Positions 7,804 to 16,480 of a stretch of 21,265 bases of DNA are shown one piece after another (positions within the stretch are counted from its first letter, which is position 1; each line of letters opens with the position of its first letter). Source of the stretch: Myxococcales bacterium (GTDB lineage Bacteria; Myxococcota; Polyangia; Polyangiales; Polyangiaceae); assembly GCA_020430865.1 (NCBI GenBank), contig JAGQIY010000848.1:1-21265 (forward strand), in the 5' to 3' direction. The notes beneath the pieces are model-generated. The model was not told the origin of the DNA and ran no database searches. It saw only the letters and a list, made by a program, of their open reading frames with translations. A program made the position numbers and the translations under genes.

Positions 7804-10248
7804 CTAGTTCTTGATGCGCAGGGGGAGGAGCAGGCTCTGCTCCGAGTTCGCGGTGTCGTAGAGCACGGTGTAGGCGGCGCGACTTGCGAGCACTCGTTGG
7901 GTGTAGCGCCGTGTCTCCGAGTACGGGATCGCTTCCACCCATAGATCGAAATCCAGGTTCGGTCGCTGCCTCAACCAGCGCCGAGGTCGCCCCGGCCCCG
8001 CGTTGTAGCCGGGAATGGCGAGCAGTGGGTGCTGCTCGAACGTCTCCGAGAGCTTCCCGAGCGCGCGGCAGCCAAGCGTGATGTTGATGCTGGGACGCTT
8101 GAGGGCTCGCGCGTCGTAGGGCAGTCCCTTGGCGTACAGCTTGGCCGTGGGGACGATCAGCTGCATCAAGCCGTAGGCGCTGGCCGGACTCTCGGCGTCA
8201 GCGTCGAAGGCCGATTCCTCGCGCATCACGGCGTAGACCAGGCTCTCACTGACTCCGGTCAGCTTCGCGTTGCGCTGCACCGTCGGGAAATAAGGACGCG
8301 GAAACGCGATCTCCCACGTCTGGATCCAGTCACCCGCTGGCCAGCGCTGCGGCCAGTCGGTGAGCAGACCACGCGCCACGCCATGACTCAGGTTCGCCGA
8401 ACCAGCACGAGCGTAGAGCAACGCGATCCCCCAGAGCACCGCGGGAGCAGCGCCGCGCTTGACGATACCCATGGCGCTGATCTCGCGCTTCGCGTTCGCC
8501 AGGTCACCCACTCGCGACAGCTCCAGCGCACGCACGAAGCCCGGCTCCTTGAACTCCGGCCGCCGCTCGAAGCTAAACGGTTGCCGCGCGGAGCTCTCCA
8601 TGGCCTCATCTCGCACCTGCGCCGCGCGCTGCGCGTCGATCTCGTTCAGGCGAGAGTAAGCGAGCAGCATGTAGTAAGAGAGCGGAAGCTCGCGCACGAT
8701 GGCCTCGTACTCCGCCTTGCCGCGCTCCGTCTCGCCGAGCTGCATCAACGCGCGCGCCCAGAAGTAGCGTTCGCGTCCGGCGTACTCGCGCCCGCGCGCG
8801 CCGTCCCTCAACTCGCCGAGCTTGGCGGCGCGCTCGAGCACCTGCGCCGCTCCCGGCCAGTCGCCCTTCTCGATGCGTCGCATGGCGAGACGGAAGACCC
8901 CATCGAGCACCATGTCGCCCTCGGGGTAGTCGCGATCCATGCTGCTCAGGAGCTCCGTGAACTTCTTCTCTACGCCGAGTTCATAGTAGCTATAGGCGGC
9001 CTTCATGCGCGCGTCGTCCGCGAGGCGGTGGGCTGGTGCCTCCTTCTCGAGCTGGGTGAAGCGCTGAACCGCCTGCGTGTGACGCCCGTCGCGCGACGCG
9101 TAGACGCCGGCCAGGTAAAGAAGGCGCGCTCGCAGGTCGTCGCCCTTGCAGCGGCGGATGGGCTCGGCCAGCGCGTCAGCGGCCTCGCCGTGTTTCCGTT
9201 TGGAAGCGAGCGCCTTGGCCTTCAGCAGCAGGATCTCACAGCCGATCTCAGAGTATCGTACCGACGCCGGCTGCTCGCTCAGCACCGCCTCCGCGGCCTC
9301 GTCCGCGGCCTTGTCGTAGCCGGCGTCCAGCAAGGACCGGATGCGCACCAGCTCCAGATCCAGGCTGAGCTTCTGCTGCTGCTTGCGCTTGTCCTCAGGC
9401 AACGCGCTCAGCGCCTTGGCTTCGAGCTGCTCCGCCATGCGCCTCCGCGCGTCTCCTCGGGGATTCTCGATGCGAACCCGCCTCGCCCAGCGCAGGGCCT
9501 GGAGGCGATCCTCGACCGACGTCTCCGGCCGCGCCTCGGCGCGCTCGAGGAGCGCGCTGGAGAGCCGCAACGCGACGTTCAGCCGATCCGCTGGGCGGTC
9601 CCGCGACTCCAGGTGCGCGGTCCAGTGGCGGATCGCGGTGTCGACCTTGCCTGCGCCCTTCGCCGCTTCGGCGATCAAGAGGTCGAGGTCATCGTCGATG
9701 GGCGCCTCGGGCTTGACCTTCTCCAGCCACAGCAGGGCGTCGTCGAACTTGTGCAGCCTCGTCAGCGAGCGCGCCACGCCGAGCTTGGCGTAGTTGCTCA
9801 AGGGCCACTCCGGTTCCGCCGCCGCGCGCTGGTAGGCCACCGTCGCTTCCTTCGTGCTGCCTGCCTGCTCATGCAGACGCCCGGCCAGGTACTCCCAGCT
9901 CGCGCGCTCCTCGGAGCTCAAACCCGCTTTTTCCTCAGAGAAAACCTTTTCGACGATCTTCACCGCCGCACCAGGCTGCCCTCGCTCCACCGCGGCGCGG
10001 GCCTTGCTCAAGCTCGGGAGCGCCAGGAGCGGCGTGAACTGCTCGAGATCGAAGCGATCTGCGCTGGGTTTGGGGGGCTCCGAGGCGTCAGCCTCGGGAC
10101 CGGCACCTGCGTCGAGGCCGATCGGCGTCTGCACGCCGTGCCCCGCTGGAGGTGCGGTTGGACCGCTGCAGGCCATGAGCACGGCGAGCGGCAGCACGGG
10201 CAGCCCTAGCGGTCCTAACCCCCGCCCTTCCCCGAACCACCACTGCAT
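7804..10248 (-). CDS. Lipoprotein lytic murein transglycosylase, Slt70-like, with TPR-rich N-terminal region
   Basis: The enzyme cleaves the MurNAc-GlcNAc bond of peptidoglycan with formation of 1,6-anhydro-MurNAc. The 814-residue product starts with a signal peptide and lipobox (VLMAC, lipidated Cys27), so it is probably anchored to a membrane facing the periplasm. A long alpha-helical, TPR-like superhelix follows (about 55-640). The C-terminal SLT domain has MREESAFDADAESPASAYGLMQL with catalytic Glu678 and the LLAIPGYNAGPGR motif. The open frame extends 10 codons upstream to 10278, but the ATG at 10248 forms TGATG with the stop of the preceding gene, the usual sign of translational coupling, so I chose that start. 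The preceding coiled-coil gene is probably its operon partner. Confidence 0.92.
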   Translation of the reverse strand: MQWWFGEGRGLGPLGLPVLPLAVLMACSGPTAPPAGHGVQTPIGLDAGAGPEADASEPPKPSADRFDLEQFTPLLALPSLSKARAAVERGQPGAAVKIVEKVFSEEKAGLSSEERASWEYLAGRLHEQAGSTKEATVAYQRAAAEPEWPLSNYAKLGVARSLTRLHKFDDALLWLEKVKPEAPIDDDLDLLIAEAAKGAGKVDTAIRHWTAHLESRDRPADRLNVALRLSSALLERAEARPETSVEDRLQALRWARRVRIENPRGDARRRMAEQLEAKALSALPEDKRKQQQKLSLDLELVRIRSLLDAGYDKAADEAAEAVLSEQPASVRYSEIGCEILLLKAKALASKRKHGEAADALAEPIRRCKGDDLRARLLYLAGVYASRDGRHTQAVQRFTQLEKEAPAHRLADDARMKAAYSYYELGVEKKFTELLSSMDRDYPEGDMVLDGVFRLAMRRIEKGDWPGAAQVLERAAKLGELRDGARGREYAGRERYFWARALMQLGETERGKAEYEAIVRELPLSYYMLLAYSRLNEIDAQRAAQVRDEAMESSARQPFSFERRPEFKEPGFVRALELSRVGDLANAKREISAMGIVKRGAAPAVLWGIALLYARAGSANLSHGVARGLLTDWPQRWPAGDWIQTWEIAFPRPYFPTVQRNAKLTGVSESLVYAVMREESAFDADAESPASAYGLMQLIVPTAKLYAKGLPYDARALKRPSINITLGCRALGKLSETFEQHPLLAIPGYNAGPGRPRRWLRQRPNLDFDLWVEAIPYSETRRYTQRVLASRAAYTVLYDTANSEQSLLLPLRIKN
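9929..9944. repeat. Dispersed AT-rich palindrome, site 3 (in transglycosylase gene)
   Basis: TTTTCC-TCAG-AGAAAA, one mismatch from symmetry. The coding strand reads KVFSEEK with codons GTT, TCT, GAA and AAA, unlike the surrounding G+C-ending codons. Confidence 0.4.
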
Positions 10249-10733
10249 CAGGCACGTCCTCGCTGCTTGACGGTCCATGCGTCGAGCGCTTGCTCCTCGA
10301 GCGCGAGCTCCTCCGCGCGACTCACCTCGGCCTGCCAGGTCTGCTTGTGACGTTCCACGGCCCTGGCTTCGCCCTCGCGCAGCGCGAGCTCCTGGCGCCT
10401 CGCCGCCTCTTCTTTCCTTGCGGCAACTAGCTTCTCGGCCAGGCGTCTCTCGTTGCCGCGCGCGCCTTCGATACGCCGAGCGGCCTGAGTCTCCCAGCTG
10501 GCCTGGAAGGCGAGGTCCTGCACCGTCGCTTCTCCCCTCGCGAGCCTCGCCGCCTCCAGGCTGCGTTCCTCCGCGAGTTGCTTCTCGAGCTGCTTGCGTT
10601 GCCCGGTCGCCTCGAGCGCCGCCCGCTCGGCCTGAGCCACCAGGCGCACTTGTTCGGCGACCCGCTCGGCTTGCTCCTCGACCCGCTGCTCGCGCAGGCG
10701 CTTCAGAGCTTCGAGGGAGTAGCGCTTGACCAC
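10248..10733 (-). CDS. Coiled-coil protein, possibly FliJ/YscO-like
   Basis: This 161-residue protein is almost entirely charged heptad-type helix, rich in Arg, Glu, Ala and Gln, with no signal peptide or membrane segment. The start [20 protein letters not shown] resembles the opening of FliJ/YscO stalk proteins of flagellar and type III export ATPases, but coiled coils mimic one another and no export gene is nearby, so the family call is weak. The GTG start at 10733 has no strong ribosome binding site. The stop overlaps the start of the lytic transglycosylase (TGATG). If it really is FliJ-like, a partner that opens peptidoglycan would fit a cell-envelope machine (inference). The short region upstream (10734-10858) contains the inverted repeat AATTC-GCCT-GAATT at 10750-10763. 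Confidence 0.75.
   Translation of the reverse strand: MVKRYSLEALKRLREQRVEEQAERVAEQVRLVAQAERAALEATGQRKQLEKQLAEERSLEAARLARGEATVQDLAFQASWETQAARRIEGARGNERRLAEKLVAARKEEAARRQELALREGEARAVERHKQTWQAEVSRAEELALEEQALDAWTVKQRGRA
10413..10426. repeat. Dispersed AT-rich palindrome, site 4 (in coiled-coil gene)
   Basis: TTTCC-TTGC-GGCAA, with the same spacer as the perfect intergenic copy at 6237 and one arm mismatch. The coding strand around it uses CTA, GTT, GCA, AGG and AAA, a cluster of uncommon codons. Confidence 0.4.
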
Positions 10734-10858
10734 GCGCTGAACCTAGCTCAATTCGCCTGAATTTTCGAAATCACTGCACACATTCCCAGCCCGTCCATGC
10801 GAGCGCGCAGGTTTCAGCCGTCTTGTCGCGGGGTTGCCCCGAGGTTTGGGGGGGAGGT

Positions 10859-12238
10859 TCAGCACTCGATGATGTTGACCGCCAAACCGCCACGGGCGGT
10901 CTCCTTGTACTTCGTCTTCATGTCCGCGCCGGTCGCGCGCATCGTCGCGATCACCTTGTCGAGGGAGATGCTGTGCTGACCGTCGCCCTGCAGGGCGAGG
11001 CGCGAGGCGTTGATCGCCTTGATGGCGCCCATGGCGTTGCGTTCGATGCAGGGGACCTGCACCAGTCCGCCCACGGGATCACAGGTGAGTCCGAGGTTGT
11101 GCTCCATGCCGATCTCGGCGGCGTTCTCCACCTGCAGCGGCGTGCCACCGAGCGCCTCGGTTAGCCCCGCCGCGGCCATCGAACACGCGACGCCCACTTC
11201 ACCCTGGCATCCGACCTCGGCGCCGCTGATGCTCGCGTTGAGCTTGTAGAGCATGCCGATCGCCCCGGCCGCCAGCAGAAAGCGCACGACGCCGTCCTCA
11301 TCGGCATTGGGGCAGAACCGAGTGTAGTAGTGGAGCACTGCCGGCACGATGCCCGCGGCGCCGTTGGTCGGCGCTGTCACCACGCGTCCCCCGGCGGCGT
11401 TTTCTTCGTTCACCGCCAGGGCGAAGAGGTTCACCCAGTCCATCACCAGCAGCGGGTCACGATCGCCGCGGGCGTCTTGCTTGAGTCGGCGGTGAATCGT
11501 TGCCGCACGGCGACGTACCCTCAGGCCGCCCGGCAGAATCCCTTCGCGTTCGCAGCCGCGTTTGACGCAGGCCTGCATCACTGACCAGCGCTCCAGCAAG
11601 CCGGCTCGGATCTGCTCTTCACTGTGCCACACCTTCTCGTTCTCCAGCATCAGGGTGCTGATGGAGAAGCCCGTGTCCTTGCACTGCTCCAGCAGCTGAT
11701 CTCCCGACGTGAAGGCATGAGGCAGCGCGCCGTCCTCGACCTCGACCAGCGGCGTGTCTTCGTCCACGTCGCCCCCGACCACGAAGCCGCCGCCCACTGA
11801 GTAGAACTCGCGCCGACGAATCTCCCTCGCGCCCGAGTCGTAGACGATGAAGCGCATCCCGTTGGGGTGCACCGGGAGACGCTCACGTCGGTGGAACACC
11901 AGGTCTGATTCCATGCGGAATTTCACATGATGAGCGGACAGCAACGCGAGCTGTCCAGATGCCTGTATCGCTGACAGTGCCCGCGGCACTCCGTCGGGCT
12001 CGAGAGCCTCTGGGCGTTCACCGAGCAGTCCCATGACCACAGCGGCGTCGGAGCCATGGCCCTTTCCCGTGTGCCCAAGTGAGCCGAACAGCTCCACCTT
12101 CACCCGCGCGACCTGCAGCAGCAGTCCGTCGCGCTCGAGGCCCTTGGCGAAGCGACGCGCTGCGCGCATCGGGCCGACGGTGTGAGAGCTCGAGGGACCG
12201 ATGCCGACGCTGAACAGCTCGAAGACACTGATGGCCAC
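10859..12238 (-). CDS. sdaA: L-serine ammonia-lyase (L-serine dehydratase), iron-sulfur type
   Basis: The enzyme deaminates L-serine to pyruvate and ammonia with an oxygen-sensitive [4Fe-4S] cluster in the cytoplasm. At 459 residues it is the single-chain type, with the beta domain first ([24 protein letters not shown], then [13 protein letters not shown]) and the alpha domain second. The alpha domain carries [18 protein letters not shown] and cluster cysteines at Cys344 ([12 protein letters not shown]), Cys386 (GLTCDPVGG) and Cys397 (VQVPCIERN). The last residue is Cys459; in the Legionella homologue a C-terminal cysteine reaches back to the fourth iron and must be displaced by substrate, and the same arrangement is possible here. 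The GTG start at 12238 gives the conserved N-terminus, though its ribosome binding site is weak. It follows the amylase pair after 68 bases. A small hairpin (CGGGG-TTG-CCCCG, 10829-10841) lies downstream but lacks a T run. Confidence 0.96.
   Translation of the reverse strand: MAISVFELFSVGIGPSSSHTVGPMRAARRFAKGLERDGLLLQVARVKVELFGSLGHTGKGHGSDAAVVMGLLGERPEALEPDGVPRALSAIQASGQLALLSAHHVKFRMESDLVFHRRERLPVHPNGMRFIVYDSGAREIRRREFYSVGGGFVVGGDVDEDTPLVEVEDGALPHAFTSGDQLLEQCKDTGFSISTLMLENEKVWHSEEQIRAGLLERWSVMQACVKRGCEREGILPGGLRVRRRAATIHRRLKQDARGDRDPLLVMDWVNLFALAVNEENAAGGRVVTAPTNGAAGIVPAVLHYYTRFCPNADEDGVVRFLLAAGAIGMLYKLNASISGAEVGCQGEVGVACSMAAAGLTEALGGTPLQVENAAEIGMEHNLGLTCDPVGGLVQVPCIERNAMGAIKAINASRLALQGDGQHSISLDKVIATMRATGADMKTKYKETARGGLAVNIIEC
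11908..11921. repeat. Dispersed AT-rich palindrome, site 5 (in sdaA)
   Basis: ATTCC-ATGC-GGAAT, perfect 5-base arms around a 4-base spacer. The coding strand reads VKFRMESD with AAA, GAA and TCA codons. Confidence 0.5.
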
Positions 12239-12306
12239 GGGCGGAGCCTACACCGTGCGCCCGGCGCCGCATCCGCCATCGGCTGGCGCGAGGCGCGCAA
12301 GCATTT

Positions 12307-14013
12307 TCAGCGCGGAACCAAGATCAACGCACCGCGTGGTGGCAGTTCGAGGCTGACTTGCCCCACCGCCTGCGCCTGGGTGACCTCTTCCCCGCGCAGC
12401 GCGTCATACAGCCGCGTGCCCTCCGCGTAGTCGGTACGGAACGACGCCCGAGAGCTCTGAAGCGCGTGACCATTCAGCGCCACCAGCAACCTTCGCCCCG
12501 CGTACTCTCGCTGCCAGACCAGAATCCCCGCGTCCCGCTCGCTGTCCATGCCTCCGTGGTCGGACGCGTACAGCACGCGCAGGCTGCCATATCGCAGCGC
12601 CGGCTCGCGCTTGCGCAAGGCGCAGAGCGCCTGCACGACCCTGAACGTCGTACCATCCGTAGGGAAACCAGTGGTCCACATCACTTCCCGCGACTCGTGG
12701 CCGCCCCGACCCTTGAAGTCCTGCTCCGTACCGTAATAGACCGCTGGAATGCCGTCGGCGCCGAACACCGCCGTCATCACCAGGTCCGTCGCGAAGGGGT
12801 CGTCAATCTGACCCCGGACGCGCCACACGTCGTGGTTGTCAGCAAACACCAAGCGCAGCGCCCAGGGGTCGAGACCGGCGCCCTGAGGCTGAGGTTCCAC
12901 GGGGAAATATGACCGGTTTCCCTCGAGGATCTGCCGCGCGAGGCTTGGCGCCGCGCCTCCGAGTAGCACTCGATCGACCAGATCGAACTTGAAGGCGAAA
13001 TCGAAGACCGTGTCGAGCTCGTCCCGATCCGTGTAGCTCGCGAGCACCGCCGGGTCACGATTGAACACCTCGCCGAGCAACAGGAACCCGTGCTTGCCTT
13101 CCGCATCCAGCCCCTCACGCAGCCTCGCGCCGAACTTCGCCCAGAAGGGCTGCTCGACGTGTGGGACGGCGTCGACGCGGAAGCCATCCACGTCTGTCTT
13201 CCGGACCCACTCGAGGTAGGTCTCCACCAGGGCCTCGACCACACCGTCCTGCGCCGTGTCGAGATCGCGGAGTCCCGTCGGGAAGTCACCATATAGCTGG
13301 GAGTCGTCGCCGAACCCGCCGGCGCCACGGCGCCGAAAGTCGCTCACGCTCAGCGCCGTCGAGCGACCGTTGCGCGTCCAGTGGGGGGTGAGGGTCTCGC
13401 AATCATCCGCACCTCCGAGACACGAACGCCAGATCAGCGGCGCATCGATCGGTGCCTCGCTGGAGTAGGCCGGCTCGACTTCATCCGGCGTCACCTCGCC
13501 ATCGCGGTTCAGGTCGTAGTTGAAGACGCGCCCGGTGTGGTTGGTGACGACGTCGATGATCACCCGCATTCCCCGCGCGTGGGCGTCTCGCACCAGGTGC
13601 TCGAGATCCTCCAGGCTACCGAAACGGGGATTGGGCGCGTCGAAGTCAAGCGCCCAGTAGCCATGATAGCCGTCTTGCGTTTCCGTACGGTCTACATTGC
13701 GCACTACCGGACTGATCCAGAGGGTGTTGATGCCGAGTTCCTCGAGGTACGGCAAGCGCTGCCTCACCCCCAGCCAGTCCCCGCCTTGAAAGCGCGCGAG
13801 ATCTCCCGGCTCCGTGCCAACGTCTCCCTGGACGTCGTTGCCCGGATCGCCATCGTCGAAGCGGTCGACCAACAGCTGGTAGACGATGGCGTCGCGCCAA
13901 TCGTCGAAGCCCGCTGGCTCGTCGGGCGCGCTGGAGCCAGCACCGCAGCCCGTCAGCAGCAGCGCGGCGACACCGAGGAGGCCAGAGGCACGCCGCTGCA
14001 TGCCGAAATGCAT
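12307..14013 (-). CDS. GH13 alpha-amylase-family lipoprotein
   Basis: A secreted, lipid-anchored alpha-glucan hydrolase or related enzyme. A short signal peptide ends at lipobox LLTGC. The GH13 (beta/alpha)8 barrel begins with DAIVYQLLVDRFDDGD. Conserved regions are I (DVVTNH), II (GFRVDAVPH, nucleophile Asp281), III (LLLGEVF, acid/base Glu315) and IV (FADNHD, Asp395). A C-terminal beta domain (ILVWQREYAGRRLLVALNGHA onward) follows. In the B-domain region near residues 166-180 a DLNRDGEVTPDE stretch looks like an EF-hand/dockerin-type calcium loop. Three starts are possible: TTG 14037, ATG 14013 and ATG 14001. All keep the signal peptide and none has a clear ribosome binding site; I report 14013. 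It lies about 31 bases after the larger amylase gene and is probably co-transcribed with it. Exact specificity (amylase, cyclomaltodextrinase, glucanotransferase) cannot be read from sequence. Confidence 0.93.
   Translation of the reverse strand: MHFGMQRRASGLLGVAALLLTGCGAGSSAPDEPAGFDDWRDAIVYQLLVDRFDDGDPGNDVQGDVGTEPGDLARFQGGDWLGVRQRLPYLEELGINTLWISPVVRNVDRTETQDGYHGYWALDFDAPNPRFGSLEDLEHLVRDAHARGMRVIIDVVTNHTGRVFNYDLNRDGEVTPDEVEPAYSSEAPIDAPLIWRSCLGGADDCETLTPHWTRNGRSTALSVSDFRRRGAGGFGDDSQLYGDFPTGLRDLDTAQDGVVEALVETYLEWVRKTDVDGFRVDAVPHVEQPFWAKFGARLREGLDAEGKHGFLLLGEVFNRDPAVLASYTDRDELDTVFDFAFKFDLVDRVLLGGAAPSLARQILEGNRSYFPVEPQPQGAGLDPWALRLVFADNHDVWRVRGQIDDPFATDLVMTAVFGADGIPAVYYGTEQDFKGRGGHESREVMWTTGFPTDGTTFRVVQALCALRKREPALRYGSLRVLYASDHGGMDSERDAGILVWQREYAGRRLLVALNGHALQSSRASFRTDYAEGTRLYDALRGEEVTQAQAVGQVSLELPPRGALILVPR
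12894..12909. repeat. Dispersed palindrome, weaker site (in GH13 lipoprotein gene)
   Basis: GTTCC-ACGG-GGAAATAT has an exact TTCC-N4-GGAA core but an AT flank on one side only. It is listed for completeness with the other copies. Confidence 0.3.
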
Positions 14014-14044
14014 GGCAGGCGGCGCGGCGCGCCGCAACGTCGAA

Positions 14045-16228
14045 CTACTGCGCTTCGAGCACCAGGAATGAGCGCGCCGGGAGGCTCACGCTGCCGCCCT
14101 GGGTGTTCCCGCCCTGCATCAGATCGGTGTAGCTCCCCGCCGGAATGTCGACGGACTGAGCGCCATCGGCGCGGTTGATGGCGACGATGATGTCCCTCTC
14201 CTCACACCCGCTGCGCCGATACACCCAGGTGTCCTTGCTCTTGCTGATGTTGGTGCGCGCCCCTCGAGTGAGCACGGGGTGCGAGCCCCGGAGCTGAGCC
14301 AGAGCGGTCACGTCGTCACGCAGCGCGAGCTGATGGGAGTTCAGGCCGCTCCACGGCATCATACGCCGGTTGTCTGGATCGCCACCGCCCGCCAGCCCCA
14401 CCTCGTCTCCGTAGTAGATCAGCGGGATGCCCGGGTTGGTGAGCATGATCGCGAAGGCGACCCCGAGGCGCTCGTACGGTGCGGCGTCCGTCGGTTGCAT
14501 GAAGCTCTGCGCTGCCCAACCGTTTCCAGGGCTCGAGCCTTCGCGACAGTTGCCGATCTGACGACTCGCGAAGTGGATCGCGCGAGGGATGTCGTGGTTG
14601 CCGATCCACGTCGTCATGATGGCATCGCTCCCGTAGAAGCCGTCGTTGCCCGCCATCCAGTCGGCGAAGCCATCGAGAGAGCCTTCGTTGGTGAACACCG
14701 CCTCGCAGAGCCGCGCCTTGAATGGGAAGTCGAACTGCCCATCCAGCATGGTGTTCGGGTCGACGTACTTCTTGAGCAGGTCGCGGTCATCGTAGGCGAA
14801 GGTCTCACCCACCAGGTAGAAGCGATCGCCTGCAGGACTCTGGACGTCGCTGTTCAGGCGGGCGCGCAGGTCCTGGAGCCAGCTCAGCGGCACGTGCTTG
14901 ATGGCGTCGAGACGGTAGCCGTCGATGCCATACTCCTGCGCCCACCACATCGCGTCGCTCACCGACCAAGCACGAGCCGCAGCATTGTCGAAGTCGAACG
15001 GCGGCAGGTAGTCGGTGAACGCGCAACGCGTGCCCCAGTACGGGTCGTCCCACAGGTTCTCCGGGCCGCACAGTGCGATGCTGTTGTCCTGCTTGCGAGC
15101 GAACCAAGCGCTGTGCGCCTGGTAGAGCCCAGAGTCGATGTCCACGTGATTCATCACGTAATCGAACAGCACCTTCATCCCCTGGCCGTTGGCTCCGGTC
15201 GTGCCGTGAGCAGAGTCGACCAAGGTCTTCAGATCCTGACTGGTGCCGATGCGCGACTCGACCTTGGGCGCCGGGGAAGGAGCGCTGGGATTCGAGTAGT
15301 CGATGTTGTCCGGAGAAGGCCAGTAGCCATGATAGGCGGAGTACGTGTGGGAGTCCGAGTTCGGATCGATTGCTTGCCCCGCGGAATTGCGATTCTCGTA
15401 GGGAGCCGACACCCAGAGCGCCGTTACACCCAGATCCGATAGGTAGCCGAGCTTGTCGGTGACCCCCTTGAGATCACCTCCAGCGTACTGGCCGCTCGGC
15501 CCCGTGGCGGCGTTCCCCCCGGTGACACCACTCACGGGCTGGGACTGACCGTCCGAATCATTGAAACGGTCGACCATCGCGAAGTACATCACAGCGTCAC
15601 GCCAGTCGAAGGCAGCCGTGTCCCCGCATTCGGTGGTGCAGAGAGTGATCTGAGCGTTCGTCCCACCGAACCCGTCGTCCACCTGGGTGGTGTTGTCGGG
15701 ATCCGTCACCCAGTTGCCGTCGACGATGAACTTGTACTGGTGGGTACCTGGAGGCAGCGCCTGAGTCGTCAGGCTGAAGTTCCCGACGCCATCGTCCAGG
15801 AGCTCGAGGGCACCACCGGCGGTCGTGGCTGCCCAGCTGCTGAACGAACCGGTCACCAGCACCTGCGTCGCGTTCGCATCGGTATAGGAGAAGGTGTGCT
15901 CGTTGCAGGGTGGGGGGGGAGGACCCGCGTCTTCTTCCCCCGCGGAACCACCGTTGCCACCGCTGCCGCCGTTCGCACCGGCGCCGCCGTCGGCGCAGTT
16001 CCCGTTTCCACTCGCGCCGCTGCCACTCGCCGCGCTGCCGCTGACGCCACTGCCCAGGGCGCCGTTGCACTCGGGGTACTCCGGCTTCGCGCCCCCATCC
16101 CGATCCGGATAGCTCCCGCCGACTCCCAAATCGTCCCCGGCGGTCTCCTCACTCAGCGCACACCCGGAGAGGTTCGCCCCAACCAACAGCACCCCCAGCA
16201 GCCTCACGAACCTCATCGTCTGATGCAT
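14045..16228 (-). CDS. GH13 alpha-amylase-family lipoprotein with N-terminal CBM48-like starch/glycogen-binding domain
   Basis: A surface or secreted alpha-glucan-degrading enzyme of 727 residues. The signal peptide ends at lipobox ANLSGC (Cys23). A flexible Gly/Ser/Ala linker runs to about 108 and ends in a run of five prolines. A CBM48/AMPK-type domain follows at about 111-197 (TQVLVTGSFSSWA, PPGTHQYKFIVDGNW). The GH13 barrel from about 212 has region I DYVMNHVD, region II GYRLDAIKHV (nucleophile Asp441), region III YLVGETF (Glu475) and region IV IGNHD (Asp546); IPLIYYGDEVGL is typical of GH13. The ATG at 16228 is preceded by GGGAGG at 5-base spacing, which decides the start over the upstream ATG at 16249. 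It is probably first in an operon with the second GH13 gene. A palindromic operator candidate lies about 80 bases upstream. Confidence 0.95.
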   Translation of the reverse strand: MHQTMRFVRLLGVLLVGANLSGCALSEETAGDDLGVGGSYPDRDGGAKPEYPECNGALGSGVSGSAASGSGASGNGNCADGGAGANGGSGGNGGSAGEEDAGPPPPPCNEHTFSYTDANATQVLVTGSFSSWAATTAGGALELLDDGVGNFSLTTQALPPGTHQYKFIVDGNWVTDPDNTTQVDDGFGGTNAQITLCTTECGDTAAFDWRDAVMYFAMVDRFNDSDGQSQPVSGVTGGNAATGPSGQYAGGDLKGVTDKLGYLSDLGVTALWVSAPYENRNSAGQAIDPNSDSHTYSAYHGYWPSPDNIDYSNPSAPSPAPKVESRIGTSQDLKTLVDSAHGTTGANGQGMKVLFDYVMNHVDIDSGLYQAHSAWFARKQDNSIALCGPENLWDDPYWGTRCAFTDYLPPFDFDNAAARAWSVSDAMWWAQEYGIDGYRLDAIKHVPLSWLQDLRARLNSDVQSPAGDRFYLVGETFAYDDRDLLKKYVDPNTMLDGQFDFPFKARLCEAVFTNEGSLDGFADWMAGNDGFYGSDAIMTTWIGNHDIPRAIHFASRQIGNCREGSSPGNGWAAQSFMQPTDAAPYERLGVAFAIMLTNPGIPLIYYGDEVGLAGGGDPDNRRMMPWSGLNSHQLALRDDVTALAQLRGSHPVLTRGARTNISKSKDTWVYRRSGCEERDIIVAINRADGAQSVDIPAGSYTDLMQGGNTQGGSVSLPARSFLVLEAQ

Positions 16229-16233
16229 GACAA

Positions 16234-16239
16234 CCTCCC
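16234..16239 (-). promoter_or_regulatory. Strong ribosome binding site fixing the start of the CBM48-GH13 gene
   Basis: GGGAGG on the minus strand, 5 bases before the ATG at 16228. It is among the clearest Shine-Dalgarno sequences in the window and excludes the earlier in-frame ATG at 16249. Confidence 0.75.
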
Positions 16240-16305
16240 TGGTCAGCACCGGTGGACGTGCCCCTGCGCCGCTCGCTGGATGATGGTGGGTTACCGGACG
16301 GGCTC

Positions 16306-16329
16306 TAGTAACTCGCCAGAGAGTTACTA
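16306..16329. promoter_or_regulatory. Perfect 24-base palindrome, probable operator of the amylase operon
   Basis: TAGTAACTC-GCCAGA-GAGTTACTA: 9-base arms without mismatch around a 6-base spacer, in the gap between the divergent amylase (minus) and cysteine-rich lipoprotein (plus) genes. It overlaps the candidate -10 element of the amylase promoter, so a dimeric repressor bound there would block transcription. The regulator is not encoded in this window. Confidence 0.65.
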
Positions 16330-16352
16330 TCAGGTTTCAGGAGTGTGTGCAA
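16324..16352 (-). promoter_or_regulatory. Candidate promoter of the amylase operon
   Basis: On the minus strand TTGCAC (16347-16352) is followed after 17 bases by TAGTAA (16324-16329), whose bases are one end of the palindrome. The -35 is fair and the -10 is poor, as expected for an activator-dependent or tightly repressed promoter. Confidence 0.3.
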
Positions 16353-16480
16353 ACCCGGGTCCTGCGGCAGGAGCCCAGCTGCCGCTCTCGAACGTGCGGC
16401 CGCGGCTGCGCTTGGAGAAAGGATCCTAGATTCAAGAACTTGCGCTGGGTGGGGGCACTCGACATGTCACACTACCCGAG

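Noticed and set aside
8029..10209. A 726-codon open frame on the plus strand opposite the lytic transglycosylase gene
   Set aside because: It is an antisense shadow common in high-G+C DNA: no recognisable domain and an Arg/Leu/Gln-rich composition, while the minus-strand frame has a lipobox and a complete SLT domain.
10829..10841. Hairpin CGGGG-TTG-CCCCG downstream of sdaA as an intrinsic terminator
   Set aside because: The stem is only 5 bases and no T run follows on either strand.
14279..15442. A 387-codon open frame on the plus strand opposite the CBM48-GH13 gene
   Set aside because: Antisense shadow; the other strand carries the four GH13 conserved regions.
15912..15919. A G8 run in the linker of the CBM48-GH13 gene as a second phase-variable tract
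   Set aside because: The frame is continuous through it and it encodes part of a proline run, so there is no sign of switching.
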